Source: an uncultured Lachnospiraceae bacterium
Lineage (GTDB): Bacteria > Bacillota > Clostridia > Lachnospirales > Lachnospiraceae
DNA: 5,148 bases
Assembly (NCBI GenBank): GCA_945827765.1
Contig: CALZPS010000133.1
Location: 1-5,148 of the forward strand
Direction of reading: 5' to 3'
Shown here: piece after piece, positions 1-5,148 of the stretch
Layout: every line of letters begins with the position of its first letter
Numbering within the stretch: position 1 is the stretch's first letter
Notes under the pieces: generated by a model
The model's database searches: none
Seen by the model: only the letters and a program-made list of their open reading frames with translations
Told to the model about the DNA's origin: nothing
Made by a program: the position numbers and the translations under genes

Positions 1-43
1 TCTAGTACGGTCTCGTGGGCTCGGAGATGTGTATAAGAGACAG
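1..43 (+). other. Illumina Nextera i7 adapter remnant (sequencing artefact)
   Basis: This is synthetic library sequence, not genome. Position 1 is the last base of the P7 flow-cell arm, 2-9 (CTAGTACG) is the i7 index known as N702, and 10-43 is the 34-nt i7-side transposase adapter. The adapter ends in the 19-nt Tn5 mosaic end AGATGTGTATAAGAGACAG at 25-43. Genomic sequence starts at 44. Reading from the GTG at 15, the adapter translates as MGSEMCIRDR, a well-known contaminating peptide in metagenome protein sets. The reverse complement of the same adapter and index lies at the other end of the window. Confidence 0.98.
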
Positions 44-44
44 A

Positions 45-845
45 GAATCTACCGCATGGCCGAAGGTGACCGGAAAACCAGAGGACGGCGGTCTTGGATT
101 TTCGCTGAAGTGGAATATGGGCTGGATGCATGATTTTACCGAGTATATGAAACTTGACCCGCTGTTTCGGAAGAATGCACATTACATGATGACATTTTCT
201 ATGGAGTATGCGTACAGTGAAAATTATATCCTTGTACTCTCGCACGATGAGGTGGTACATTTGAAGTGTTCTATGCTCAACAAGATGCCGGGACTTGGAT
301 TTGATAAGTTTGCCAATCTAAAAGTGGCATATGCCTTTATGATTGGACATCCGGGTAAGAAACTGTTATTCATGGGTCAGGAGTTTGCACAGCTGCGTGA
401 ATGGAGTGAAGAGCGTGAGCTGGACTGGTTCTTACTGGCAGAAGAACCGCATCAGCAAATTCAGAACTGGTATCAGGATTTACTTCACTTGTATCAGAAA
501 AATAAAGCCTTGTATGAATTGGATACGGATGAAAAGGGCTTTGAATGGATCAATAAAGACGATGTCTTCCGCAGCATTTTCAGCTTTGTGAGACATTCAA
601 AAGACAACAAGAAAAACCTATTGTTTGTCTGCAATTTTACGCCGGTGGAGCGTGAAGATTATCGTGTCGGTGTGCCGCGAAGAAAGCAGTTTAAGCTGGT
701 ACTTGACAGCGATGACCCGAGATACGGAGGATGTGGCGTAGAGCGTCCGGTCATGTATAAGCCTGTAAAGCAGGAGTGTGACGGGCAGGAGTATTCTTTT
801 GCATATCCGTTGAAACCATATGGAGTGGCAGTGTTTGAGTATTAG
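45..845 (+). CDS. glgB: 1,4-alpha-glucan branching enzyme GlgB, C-terminal part (5' truncated by contig end)
   Basis: GlgB is a cytoplasmic GH13 enzyme that cuts an alpha-1,4-glucan and rejoins the piece through an alpha-1,6 bond, making branches in glycogen. The 266 genomic residues begin ESTAWP, equivalent to the AEEST region III of E. coli GlgB, and run to the natural TAG. The length from here to the C-terminus is close to that of the E. coli enzyme. Visible are GGLGFSLKWNMGWMHD (residues 15-30), region IV SHDEVV (66-71) with the transition-state aspartate D68, PGKKLLFMGQEFAQ (103-116) and the C-terminal beta-sandwich (about 165-266, with CNFTPVEREDYRVGVP at 196-211). The nucleophile Asp and the acid/base Glu lie upstream and are missing; the break falls immediately after the codon expected for the catalytic Glu. 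Residue 73, usually Gly in E. coli-type HDEVVHGK, is Leu here. The apparent GTG start at 15 lies in adapter, so the true start is outside the window. GH39 follows after 67 nt. Confidence 0.95.
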   Translation, partial: ESTAWPKVTGKPEDGGLGFSLKWNMGWMHDFTEYMKLDPLFRKNAHYMMTFSMEYAYSENYILVLSHDEVVHLKCSMLNKMPGLGFDKFANLKVAYAFMIGHPGKKLLFMGQEFAQLREWSEERELDWFLLAEEPHQQIQNWYQDLLHLYQKNKALYELDTDEKGFEWINKDDVFRSIFSFVRHSKDNKKNLLFVCNFTPVEREDYRVGVPRRKQFKLVLDSDDPRYGGCGVERPVMYKPVKQECDGQEYSFAYPLKPYGVAVFEY

Positions 846-901
846 GCGGTTTGCTGGTTCAAGCTTGTATGTCTAAAGAGAATAAAAAGTATCTTACTAA
901 G

Positions 902-907
902 AAAGGA
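902..907 (+). promoter_or_regulatory. Ribosome binding site of the GH39 gene
   Basis: AAAGGA lies upstream of two adjacent in-frame ATG codons at 913 and 916. The spacing is 5 nt to the first and 8 nt to the second. The more usual 8-nt spacing slightly favours starting at 916, which would remove one Met; the protein is otherwise unchanged. Confidence 0.6.
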
Positions 908-912
908 AAAGA

Positions 913-2430
913 ATGATGCCGGTAAAATATTACATAGACGGAACGAAGAAAGGAAGGGCATATCCGCATTATTGGGAAAAATGTGTCGGAAGCTGTCATG
1001 CAGCCACGCTTCTTCGGGAAGATGTACGTCAGCAGATTAGAAAAGCGCATGAAGAGATTGGATTTGAGTATATTCGATTCCATGGGCTTCTCGACGATGA
1101 TATGAGTGTGGTCATTCAACAGATGATGCCGTTTGATAAAACGCAGATTTCATTCTTTAATATTGATTGTATTTTTGATTTCTTGTTGGAGACAGGAATG
1201 AAACCGTTTATTGAACTCGGATTTATGCCGGAGGCGCTTGCCAGCGGAAAGACCACTTGTTTCCATTATAAAGGGAATGTGACGATGCCGGCAGACGATG
1301 CGGCATGGCAGGATTTAATGAAACAGTTGGTGCAGCATTTGCTTGACCGTTATGGATTGGAAGAGGTGCAAAGCTGGTTTTTCGAAGTGTGGAATGAGCC
1401 GAATCTTCGTTTCTTCTTTGACGGAACGATGGAAGACTATTTTCATCTCTATGAACTCACTGCACGTGCCATAAAAGAGACAGAACCGAGCCTGAGAGTA
1501 GGCGGACCTGCTACATCCAATAATATGTGGATTCCCGAACTGAAAAACTTTTGTGAGGAAAATCATGTACCTTTGGATTTTATTTCCACACATCACTATC
1601 CAAGTGATGACCCGCTGTCCAGAGCCGGTATGAATGGTCCCGGAACAAAGGGCAGTGGAATGGATGAAGAGACAATTAAGAAGATGCTGGAATTAGGACC
1701 TGAAAAGGTAAAGGAAATCATGGCACAGATGCTTGGGGGTGAGAATAAGAATCCAAGAGATATTCTATCCCGACTTACTAAGAAAGCCAAAGATGAGGCG
1801 GGAGAACTGCCGCTTTATTATACGGAGTGGAATGTTGGTCATTACGATACCAGCTATGCGGCAGCAGGTGTGACACAGGTGTTCGCTTATAATGAAGGAC
1901 TGGTAGAAGGTTATTCCTATTGGTGCATTTCCGATATTTTTGAAGAAAAGGGACTACATGGGCTTCCGTTTAACAACGAATTTGGTCTGGTGAATGTATA
2001 TGGTATCAGAAAGCCTTCCTATCGTTTGTTTGAGGCATTGCATCAGGCGGGATCCAGACGTCTGGATGTAACAGGAGACAACCATAGAACAGCAGAGGTT
2101 CTGGCGCTGGAAGACGAAACTGCGGTTACCGTTTTTGCCTATAATCATGATATTGAGGAAAGAGATATCAAGGCAGAAGAGATGGAGATTACTGTCAAAG
2201 GCGAATACAAGAGTATCAAAAAGGCAGTGATCGATTCCGGACATTGTAATCCGTTCGGCGTATGGGAGGCGCAGGGGAAACCGACGTATCCGACTAAGGC
2301 GCAGCTTGCAGAGATAGAGGACGCATCTGAGCTTGTATACGAAGAAGTACCGGCAGAAGAAACAAACGAGCAGGTATTTTGTTTTAACGCTGAGGCAGAA
2401 AGCGTGACAATTATTAGATTGGAAAAATAA
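913..2430 (+). CDS. Glycoside hydrolase family 39, beta-xylosidase-like
   Basis: This is a complete 505-residue retaining glycosidase. In the family, GH39 bacterial enzymes release xylose from xylo-oligosaccharides. It closely resembles Thermoanaerobacterium XynB as I recall that protein. The TIM barrel fills about residues 1-375, with the acid/base motif FEVWNEPNL (E162), LYELTARAIKETEPSLRVGGPA (179-200), LDFISTHHYP (221-230), the nucleophile motif YYTEWN (E305), and YSYWCISDIFEE (334-345) followed by FGLVNVYGIRKPSYRLFEAL (357-376). A C-terminal beta-sandwich follows to 505. The two catalytic Glu are 143 residues apart against 117 in XynB (E160/E277); the extra residues are a charged segment at about 231-298. 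No signal peptide is visible, so it probably acts in the cytoplasm on imported oligosaccharides. No transporter or other xylan gene is nearby, so substrate is inferred from family only. It lies 67 nt after glgB with no clear terminator between, and co-transcription is possible. An ATG at 916 is an alternative start. Confidence 0.93.
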   Translation: MMPVKYYIDGTKKGRAYPHYWEKCVGSCHAATLLREDVRQQIRKAHEEIGFEYIRFHGLLDDDMSVVIQQMMPFDKTQISFFNIDCIFDFLLETGMKPFIELGFMPEALASGKTTCFHYKGNVTMPADDAAWQDLMKQLVQHLLDRYGLEEVQSWFFEVWNEPNLRFFFDGTMEDYFHLYELTARAIKETEPSLRVGGPATSNNMWIPELKNFCEENHVPLDFISTHHYPSDDPLSRAGMNGPGTKGSGMDEETIKKMLELGPEKVKEIMAQMLGGENKNPRDILSRLTKKAKDEAGELPLYYTEWNVGHYDTSYAAAGVTQVFAYNEGLVEGYSYWCISDIFEEKGLHGLPFNNEFGLVNVYGIRKPSYRLFEALHQAGSRRLDVTGDNHRTAEVLALEDETAVTVFAYNHDIEERDIKAEEMEITVKGEYKSIKKAVIDSGHCNPFGVWEAQGKPTYPTKAQLAEIEDASELVYEEVPAEETNEQVFCFNAEAESVTIIRLEK

Positions 2431-2446
2431 AAGGCTGGTAGATATG

Positions 2447-2473
2447 ATGCCGTGCAATTTCCATGCACGGCAT
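2447..2473 (+). terminator. Perfect 10-bp hairpin after GH39, probable terminator
   Basis: ATGCCGTGCA (2447-2456) pairs perfectly with TGCACGGCAT (2464-2473) across a 7-nt loop. The GH39 stop is 16 nt upstream and the glycosyltransferase ATG is 35 nt downstream. The following bases TGTTCTGC are only moderately T-rich, so intrinsic termination may be weak or partial. Because the stem is a perfect inverted repeat, an operator or an mRNA-stabilising structure is also possible. Confidence 0.6.
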
Positions 2474-2498
2474 TGTTCTGCCTGACAAAAGATATAAT

Positions 2499-2503
2499 AG
2501 GAG
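2499..2503 (+). promoter_or_regulatory. Ribosome binding site that sets the glycosyltransferase start
   Basis: AGGAG followed by a 5-nt gap precedes ATG at 2509. This supports 2509 as the start, rather than an in-frame non-ATG codon at 2452 that lies inside the hairpin stem and would add 19 residues (MQFPCTALFCLTKDIIGVN) ahead of the conserved family 2 N-terminus. Confidence 0.85.
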
Positions 2504-2508
2504 TGAAC

Positions 2509-3228
2509 ATGGATATATTATACATTGTAATACCGGCTTACAATGAGCAGGAGAATATCAGAAGTGTAATTGAAGACTGGTATCCGGTGGTGGAAAAATA
2601 TAATGGAGATGGTTTGTCCAGACTTGTTATTATTGATGACGGAAGTAAAGATCATACATATGAAATCGTGAAAGAAATGTCTGCAGAACGTCCGATGCTT
2701 GAGGGGGTCACAAAGGGAAACTCGGGTCATGGCGGAACTGTACTGTACGGGTACAACTACGCGGTGGAACATGGTGCAGATTATGTGTTTCAGACAGATT
2801 CGGACGGGCAGACCCTCTCCGGAGAGTTTGATTCATTTTGGGATTTGCGCAAGCAGTATGATATGGTCATAGGAAACCGCATCAGCAGGGAGGACGGGGT
2901 CTCCAGAGTATTTGTCACCAAAGTATTGAAATTGGTAATTCGCCTCTGTTTCGGCGTGTCTCTTACTGACGCGAATACGCCGTTCCGCCTGATGAAAGCG
3001 GAAGTACTGAAGGAACAGTTGAAACTGGTTCCGAAGGATTATAATCTGACGAATGTATTGCTGGCGGTGATTTATAAAAAGAAAAATCTGAGTATGAAAT
3101 ATCTTCCGATTACGTTCCGTCCCCGGCAGGGAGGAGTTAATTCCATCAATCTGAAACGGATCGTTGCTATCGGCTGGCAGGCGGTGAAAGATTTCGTGAG
3201 ACTGCGGAAGTCTATCGAAGGGCTGTGA
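2509..3228 (+). CDS. Family 2 glycosyltransferase, DPM/DPG-synthase-like
   Basis: This 239-residue protein is a GT-A fold, metal-dependent sugar transferase using a nucleotide sugar. The start gives the canonical N-terminus MDILYIVIPAYNEQENI. Motifs in order: VIPAYNE (7-13), nucleotide-binding IIDDGSKD (41-48), GNSGHGGTVLYGYNYA (70-85), the metal-binding DxD as QTDSDG (D97, D99), IGNR (121-124) and TDANTPFRLMK (153-163). A RPRQGGVNSINL segment (204-215) resembles the RxxGxS region of polyprenyl-phosphate hexose synthases. These features match the dolichyl-phosphate mannose synthase-like group, which moves a sugar onto a lipid phosphate at the inner membrane face. No C-terminal membrane helices of the GtrB/DpmIII type are evident, so it is probably soluble or peripheral. 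Donor and acceptor cannot be read from sequence. The hairpin upstream may separate it from GH39. Its last 17 bp overlap the 3' end of the opposing acyltransferase gene. Confidence 0.92.
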   Translation: MDILYIVIPAYNEQENIRSVIEDWYPVVEKYNGDGLSRLVIIDDGSKDHTYEIVKEMSAERPMLEGVTKGNSGHGGTVLYGYNYAVEHGADYVFQTDSDGQTLSGEFDSFWDLRKQYDMVIGNRISREDGVSRVFVTKVLKLVIRLCFGVSLTDANTPFRLMKAEVLKEQLKLVPKDYNLTNVLLAVIYKKKNLSMKYLPITFRPRQGGVNSINLKRIVAIGWQAVKDFVRLRKSIEGL

Positions 3229-4114
3229 GAAGGCAGCTGCTGAAAAACAGCAGCAGGTTATGTATCACGAGGATTATCAGCGTGTGTCTGCCGATGAAGG
3301 TGAGCAAGGCATCCCCGTATGTTCCGAAACTTTTTCTTGCAATCAGATAATAGGTATAGATAATACCTGTCGTTCCCAATACCTGGATGAAGGTTGGGGG
3401 AAACAGTACCGGCCACTTTTGCAGAATCAGGTGGTAGGCAGCAAAGCAGAAGGTGCAAAGTAGTGTGGCAGGATACAGCCATTTGTGAAACACAACTTTG
3501 TGACGGCAAAAATAGATTCCTGCCAGAAAGTAGATTCCATAAGGGATCAACGGGAATGTAAACATTGTTTCACAGCCGAAGATGCTTGCCGCAATCGGAT
3601 GCGTAATCAGATGATACGGGAAGAAGGTCATGCCAAGGGAGAAGATACTTAAAATGACAATTGCCTGGTCAGACATATTTTTTATCCAGGGAAAAAACAA
3701 GAACATAGCAAGGTAAAGCAAGGCAAAACTTAACAGAAACTCCGAATACGAAGGAAGTTCAAGGAGAAGAAGCTTGTTAAGAATTGCCTGCGGGGAAACC
3801 GTTTTCTGCATAAAAAGCGTAAAAGCGATTCCACAAATGTAAAGTGCCGCCATGGATTTGAAAAAGCCGGACAGGATACGTTTTGAAACTGCAGAGCGCT
3901 CTTTGGAAAAATAGGCAATCTGCGAGACATAGCCCAGAACAAACAAAAACCCGGGAAATGTCATCGTGGAGATATAAGTGGAAAATGCTCTGCAAAAGGA
4001 GAATGGGAAAATGGGATAAAAATTGAGCGTATGCGAGAAAACCATCCCAATCACTAAAAATGCTTTCATGCGGTCAAGCGCCGGATTCCTTCGTGAATTT
4101 CTGATTTCTGGCAT
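3212..4114 (-). CDS. Integral-membrane acyltransferase, acyltransferase-3 type
   Basis: This 300-residue, very hydrophobic protein has roughly nine or ten predicted membrane segments by eye (about 17-35, 50-67, 82-102, 122-143, 150-168, 187-203, 212-231, 242-258, 272-292). The N-terminal signature ALDRMKAFLVIGMVFSHT (12-29) corresponds to the family's LDxLRGxAxxxVxxxH first helix. H28 fits the conserved His, while Lys17 occupies the position of the usual Arg, 11 residues before it. The C-terminal IGRHTLIILVIHNLL (274-288) is the usual final-helix pattern. Family members transfer acetyl or other acyl groups to envelope glycans or small molecules; the substrate here is unknown. The start is ATG at 4114, preceded by AAGGAG with a 9-nt gap, and the gene lies only 13 nt after ntpD, so it is probably expressed with the V-ATPase genes. 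The TAG stop lies inside the converging glycosyltransferase gene. Confidence 0.85.
   Translation of the reverse strand: MPEIRNSRRNPALDRMKAFLVIGMVFSHTLNFYPIFPFSFCRAFSTYISTMTFPGFLFVLGYVSQIAYFSKERSAVSKRILSGFFKSMAALYICGIAFTLFMQKTVSPQAILNKLLLLELPSYSEFLLSFALLYLAMFLFFPWIKNMSDQAIVILSIFSLGMTFFPYHLITHPIAASIFGCETMFTFPLIPYGIYFLAGIYFCRHKVVFHKWLYPATLLCTFCFAAYHLILQKWPVLFPPTFIQVLGTTGIIYTYYLIARKSFGTYGDALLTFIGRHTLIILVIHNLLLFFSSCLLTALR
3236..3254. repeat. Inverted repeat at the convergent gene junction
   Basis: GCTGCTG (3236-3242) and CAGCAGC (3248-3254) form a 7-bp stem with an AAAAA loop. It begins 7 nt after the glycosyltransferase stop and lies within the last codons of the acyltransferase on the other strand. 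There is no T-run on either strand, so it is not a canonical intrinsic terminator; it could protect or end the glycosyltransferase mRNA. It may also simply reflect the coding sequence. Confidence 0.4.
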
Positions 4115-4123
4115 ACACTCTTT

Positions 4124-4129
4124 CTCCTT
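4124..4129 (-). promoter_or_regulatory. Ribosome binding site of the acyltransferase gene
   Basis: On the minus strand AAGGAG overlaps the last two bases of the ntpD TAA stop and sits 9 nt before the ATG at 4114. The overlap of stop codon and ribosome binding site suggests translation passes from ntpD to this gene on one transcript. Confidence 0.8.
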
Positions 4130-4751
4130 ATCCTTTTTTCTCTTTCATTCGCTTGATGACTTTCAGGCGTGTGAATTCTTCACGTTCCTTTTCTTCCAAT
4201 GCGTTAGTAATATTATACACCAATTCCGTATACATGGGAATGGTAATGTTTTGCAGGGCGTTGGCACGTTTCTGCGTTTTTTTGATGTTGCTTGCCAGTC
4301 GGTAGGCGGCGTTTTCCACCATAGACAGCTTGACTGTCAAATCTTTGACCCGCTGAAATGCCTTGGTGGCAATATCGATGGATTCTTTTGTCCCACTGAA
4401 AGAATAAGTGGGGAAATTATTCGCCGGGATATATTTCACATGTGGAATCTCGGTACCCATGATACTACGAGTCTGGATGGTGACGGAATCCTCAATCGGC
4501 ACTGTATAAGCAAGCTGCGCTACCATGCTGATGCCATGCTCGATATTGGCATTTTGCAGGCAGCTGTAGGCATAGGTAAAAGTGGTGTCGATTTCGGCCT
4601 GAATATCACGCGCCTCATCAATTAAGTTCATCAGTTCCCGAATCAGAATATTACGTTTTTTATCCATCAGTTCATACCCCTGTTTTGCCAGAACTAACGA
4701 ATTCTTGGCAAGCATGAGGTTTCCCTTGGTGGGAAATGTTCTTGGATCCAT
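4128..4751 (-). CDS. ntpD: V-type ATPase subunit D (central stalk)
   Basis: Subunit D forms the rotating axle of the V1 sector, linking ATP hydrolysis or synthesis in the A3B3 head to ion movement through the membrane Vo ring (Na+ or H+; not decidable here). The 207 residues match the usual family length and it is complete. The N-terminal MDPRTFPTKGNLMLAKNSL (1-19) and the following long helix to about residue 57 are typical. A less helical middle (about 80-120, with the IMGTEIPHV segment) is followed by the second long helix, carrying the family motif NIKKTQKRANALQNITIP (155-172) and a Lys/Arg-rich tail ending KEKKG. The two terminal helices make the coiled-coil shaft. The start is ATG at 4751 with AGGAGG 8 nt upstream, 3 nt after the ntpB stop. 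Gene order B then D is that of bacterial ntp operons. Confidence 0.96.
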   Translation of the reverse strand: MDPRTFPTKGNLMLAKNSLVLAKQGYELMDKKRNILIRELMNLIDEARDIQAEIDTTFTYAYSCLQNANIEHGISMVAQLAYTVPIEDSVTIQTRSIMGTEIPHVKYIPANNFPTYSFSGTKESIDIATKAFQRVKDLTVKLSMVENAAYRLASNIKKTQKRANALQNITIPMYTELVYNITNALEEKEREEFTRLKVIKRMKEKKG

Positions 4752-4754
4752 CGC

Positions 4755-5102
4755 CTATTCCTCCTCCGGCGCAGGTACATAATACTTATCCAGTATTTTG
4801 GTGTTGACACGGTCAAGTTCTTCTCGCGGCAGCTTTCCGAGCAGCTCCCAGCCGAGGTTTAAAGTTGTCTCAATCGTGCGATTCTCATACATACCCTGAC
4901 CGATATAGCGTTCTTCAAATTCCTTCCCGAATTCCAGATATTTCTTGTCAATCGGAGACAATTCATCTTCGCCGATGACGGATGCCAGATTTCGGGCCTC
5001 GCCCACTTTTGCATAAGCCGAAAAAAGCTGGTTGGCAAGGTCTTGGTGGTCTTCTCTGGTATAGCCCTCTCCGATACCATCTTTCATCAGACGGGACAGT
5101 GA
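4755..5102 (-). CDS. ntpB: V-type ATPase subunit B, C-terminal part (5' truncated by contig end)
   Basis: Subunit B is the non-catalytic nucleotide-site subunit of the V1 A3B3 hexamer. Only the last 115 residues of about 460 are genomic; they begin SLSRLMKDGIGEG. The break falls inside the ATPase alpha/beta signature (PPINVLPSLS), leaving only its last three residues. The Arg of SLSR, which aligns with the arginine finger of the alpha/B family, is kept. Also visible are TREDHQDLANQLFSAYAKV (15-33), VIGEDELSPIDKKYLEFG (42-59) and the C-terminal helical part, ending VPAPEEE. Upstream residues MYKRQ seen when the frame is read further come from the adapter and do not belong to the protein. The TAG stop is 3 nt before ntpD. 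The upstream V-ATPase genes (A and others) lie beyond the window. Confidence 0.96.
   Translation of the reverse strand, partial: SLSRLMKDGIGEGYTREDHQDLANQLFSAYAKVGEARNLASVIGEDELSPIDKKYLEFGKEFEERYIGQGMYENRTIETTLNLGWELLGKLPREELDRVNTKILDKYYVPAPEEE
4760..4765 (-). promoter_or_regulatory. Ribosome binding site of ntpD within the ntpB 3' end
   Basis: On the minus strand AGGAGG, 8 nt before the ntpD ATG, lies inside the GAG GAG GAA codons for the final Glu-Glu-Glu of NtpB, directly ahead of its TAG stop. One short purine stretch serves both genes, which suits coupled synthesis of the two V1 subunits. Confidence 0.85.
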
Positions 5103-5148
5103 CTGTCTCTTATACACATCTCCGAGCCCACGAGACCGTACTAGATCT
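5103..5148 (-). other. Illumina Nextera i7 adapter remnant (sequencing artefact)
   Basis: This is the reverse complement of the left-end adapter. The mosaic end CTGTCTCTTATACACATCT is at 5103-5121, the rest of the 34-nt transposase adapter runs to 5136, the index CGTACTAG (N702 as read) is at 5137-5144, and ATCT of the P7 arm is at 5145-5148. Genomic sequence ends at 5102. Read on the minus strand from the GTG at 5117, the adapter encodes MYKRQ, a common false N-terminus in metagenomic protein databases. Confidence 0.98.

Noticed and set aside
846..912. Possible terminator or promoter between glgB and GH39
   Set aside because: Only short palindromes such as CAAGCTTG and no GC-rich stem with a T-run. 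The best promoter-like pair (TTGCTG, then TAAAGA at 17 nt) is too weak to call.
1954..2457. A 167-codon open frame on the - strand within GH39
   Set aside because: It is antisense to the conserved GH39 C-terminus, rich in Cys, Leu and Phe as expected of a shadow frame, and has no domain.
2493..2498. A perfect TATAAT box just before the glycosyltransferase
   Set aside because: Transcription from it would begin about 2505, after the AGGAG at 2499-2503, so the message would lose its ribosome binding site. No -35 box lies at 16-18 nt spacing.
4023..4625. A 200-codon open frame on the + strand opposite ntpD and the acyltransferase start
   Set aside because: It is antisense to two clearly recognised genes, has no recognisable domain and no good ribosome binding site. 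It is a shadow of the coding strand.
44..5102. An undescribed multi-gene system
   Set aside because: Every gene belongs to a known family with its key motifs present. The neighbourhood is ordinary metabolism and the V-ATPase, with no unexplained repeats, RNA genes or clusters of unknown genes.
1..5148. Composite transposon bounded by Tn5-like ends
   Set aside because: The ends include the Illumina-specific adapter and index bases, there is no transposase, and both flanks cut genes mid-domain. This is library adapter.

Overview
The window is one assembled contig, probably from a human-gut-type metagenome or isolate. It comes from a Firmicute, most likely Lachnospiraceae or a related Clostridia family. 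This rests on protein similarity recognised by eye (clostridial-type GlgB, GH39 xylosidase, prokaryotic V-type ATPase), strong AGGAG-type ribosome binding sites and moderate GC. No rRNA or other marker fixes the taxon.

Both ends are not genomic. Positions 1-43 and 5103-5148 are the Illumina Nextera i7-side transposase adapter in opposite orientations. Each copy carries the same 8-base index, which I recognise as N702. The genomic insert is therefore 44-5102 (5059 bp). The pair looks like terminal inverted repeats of a transposon, but it is library adapter left in the assembly. It also adds false N-termini to both terminal reading frames (MGSEMCIRDR and MYKRQ), and both terminal genes are truncated.

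Layout. Left half, + strand: the last 266 residues of a glycogen branching enzyme (glgB, 45-845); a complete cytoplasmic GH39 beta-xylosidase-like glycosidase (913-2430); a hairpin at 2447-2473 that probably ends this unit; and a family 2 glycosyltransferase of the dolichyl-phosphate-mannose-synthase-like type (2509-3228). Right half, - strand, reading leftwards: the last 115 residues of V-type ATPase subunit B (ntpB, 5102-4755), complete subunit D (ntpD, 4751-4128) and a complete integral-membrane acyltransferase of the acyltransferase-3 type (4114-3212). The two halves converge, and the glycosyltransferase and acyltransferase coding regions overlap tail to tail by 17 bp.

How they fit together: glgB and GH39 are both carbohydrate enzymes and no strong terminator separates them, but a shared pathway is not shown. 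ntpB and ntpD encode parts of the V1 motor and are separated by 3 nt, with the ntpD ribosome binding site inside the ntpB stop region. The acyltransferase follows ntpD by 13 nt and is probably co-transcribed with the V-ATPase genes. Intergenic space is at most 78 bp and no gene-free stretch exceeds 300 bases. I see no RNA gene, CRISPR array, real mobile element or undescribed multi-gene system. The most consequential observation is the adapter contamination and its effect on the end genes.
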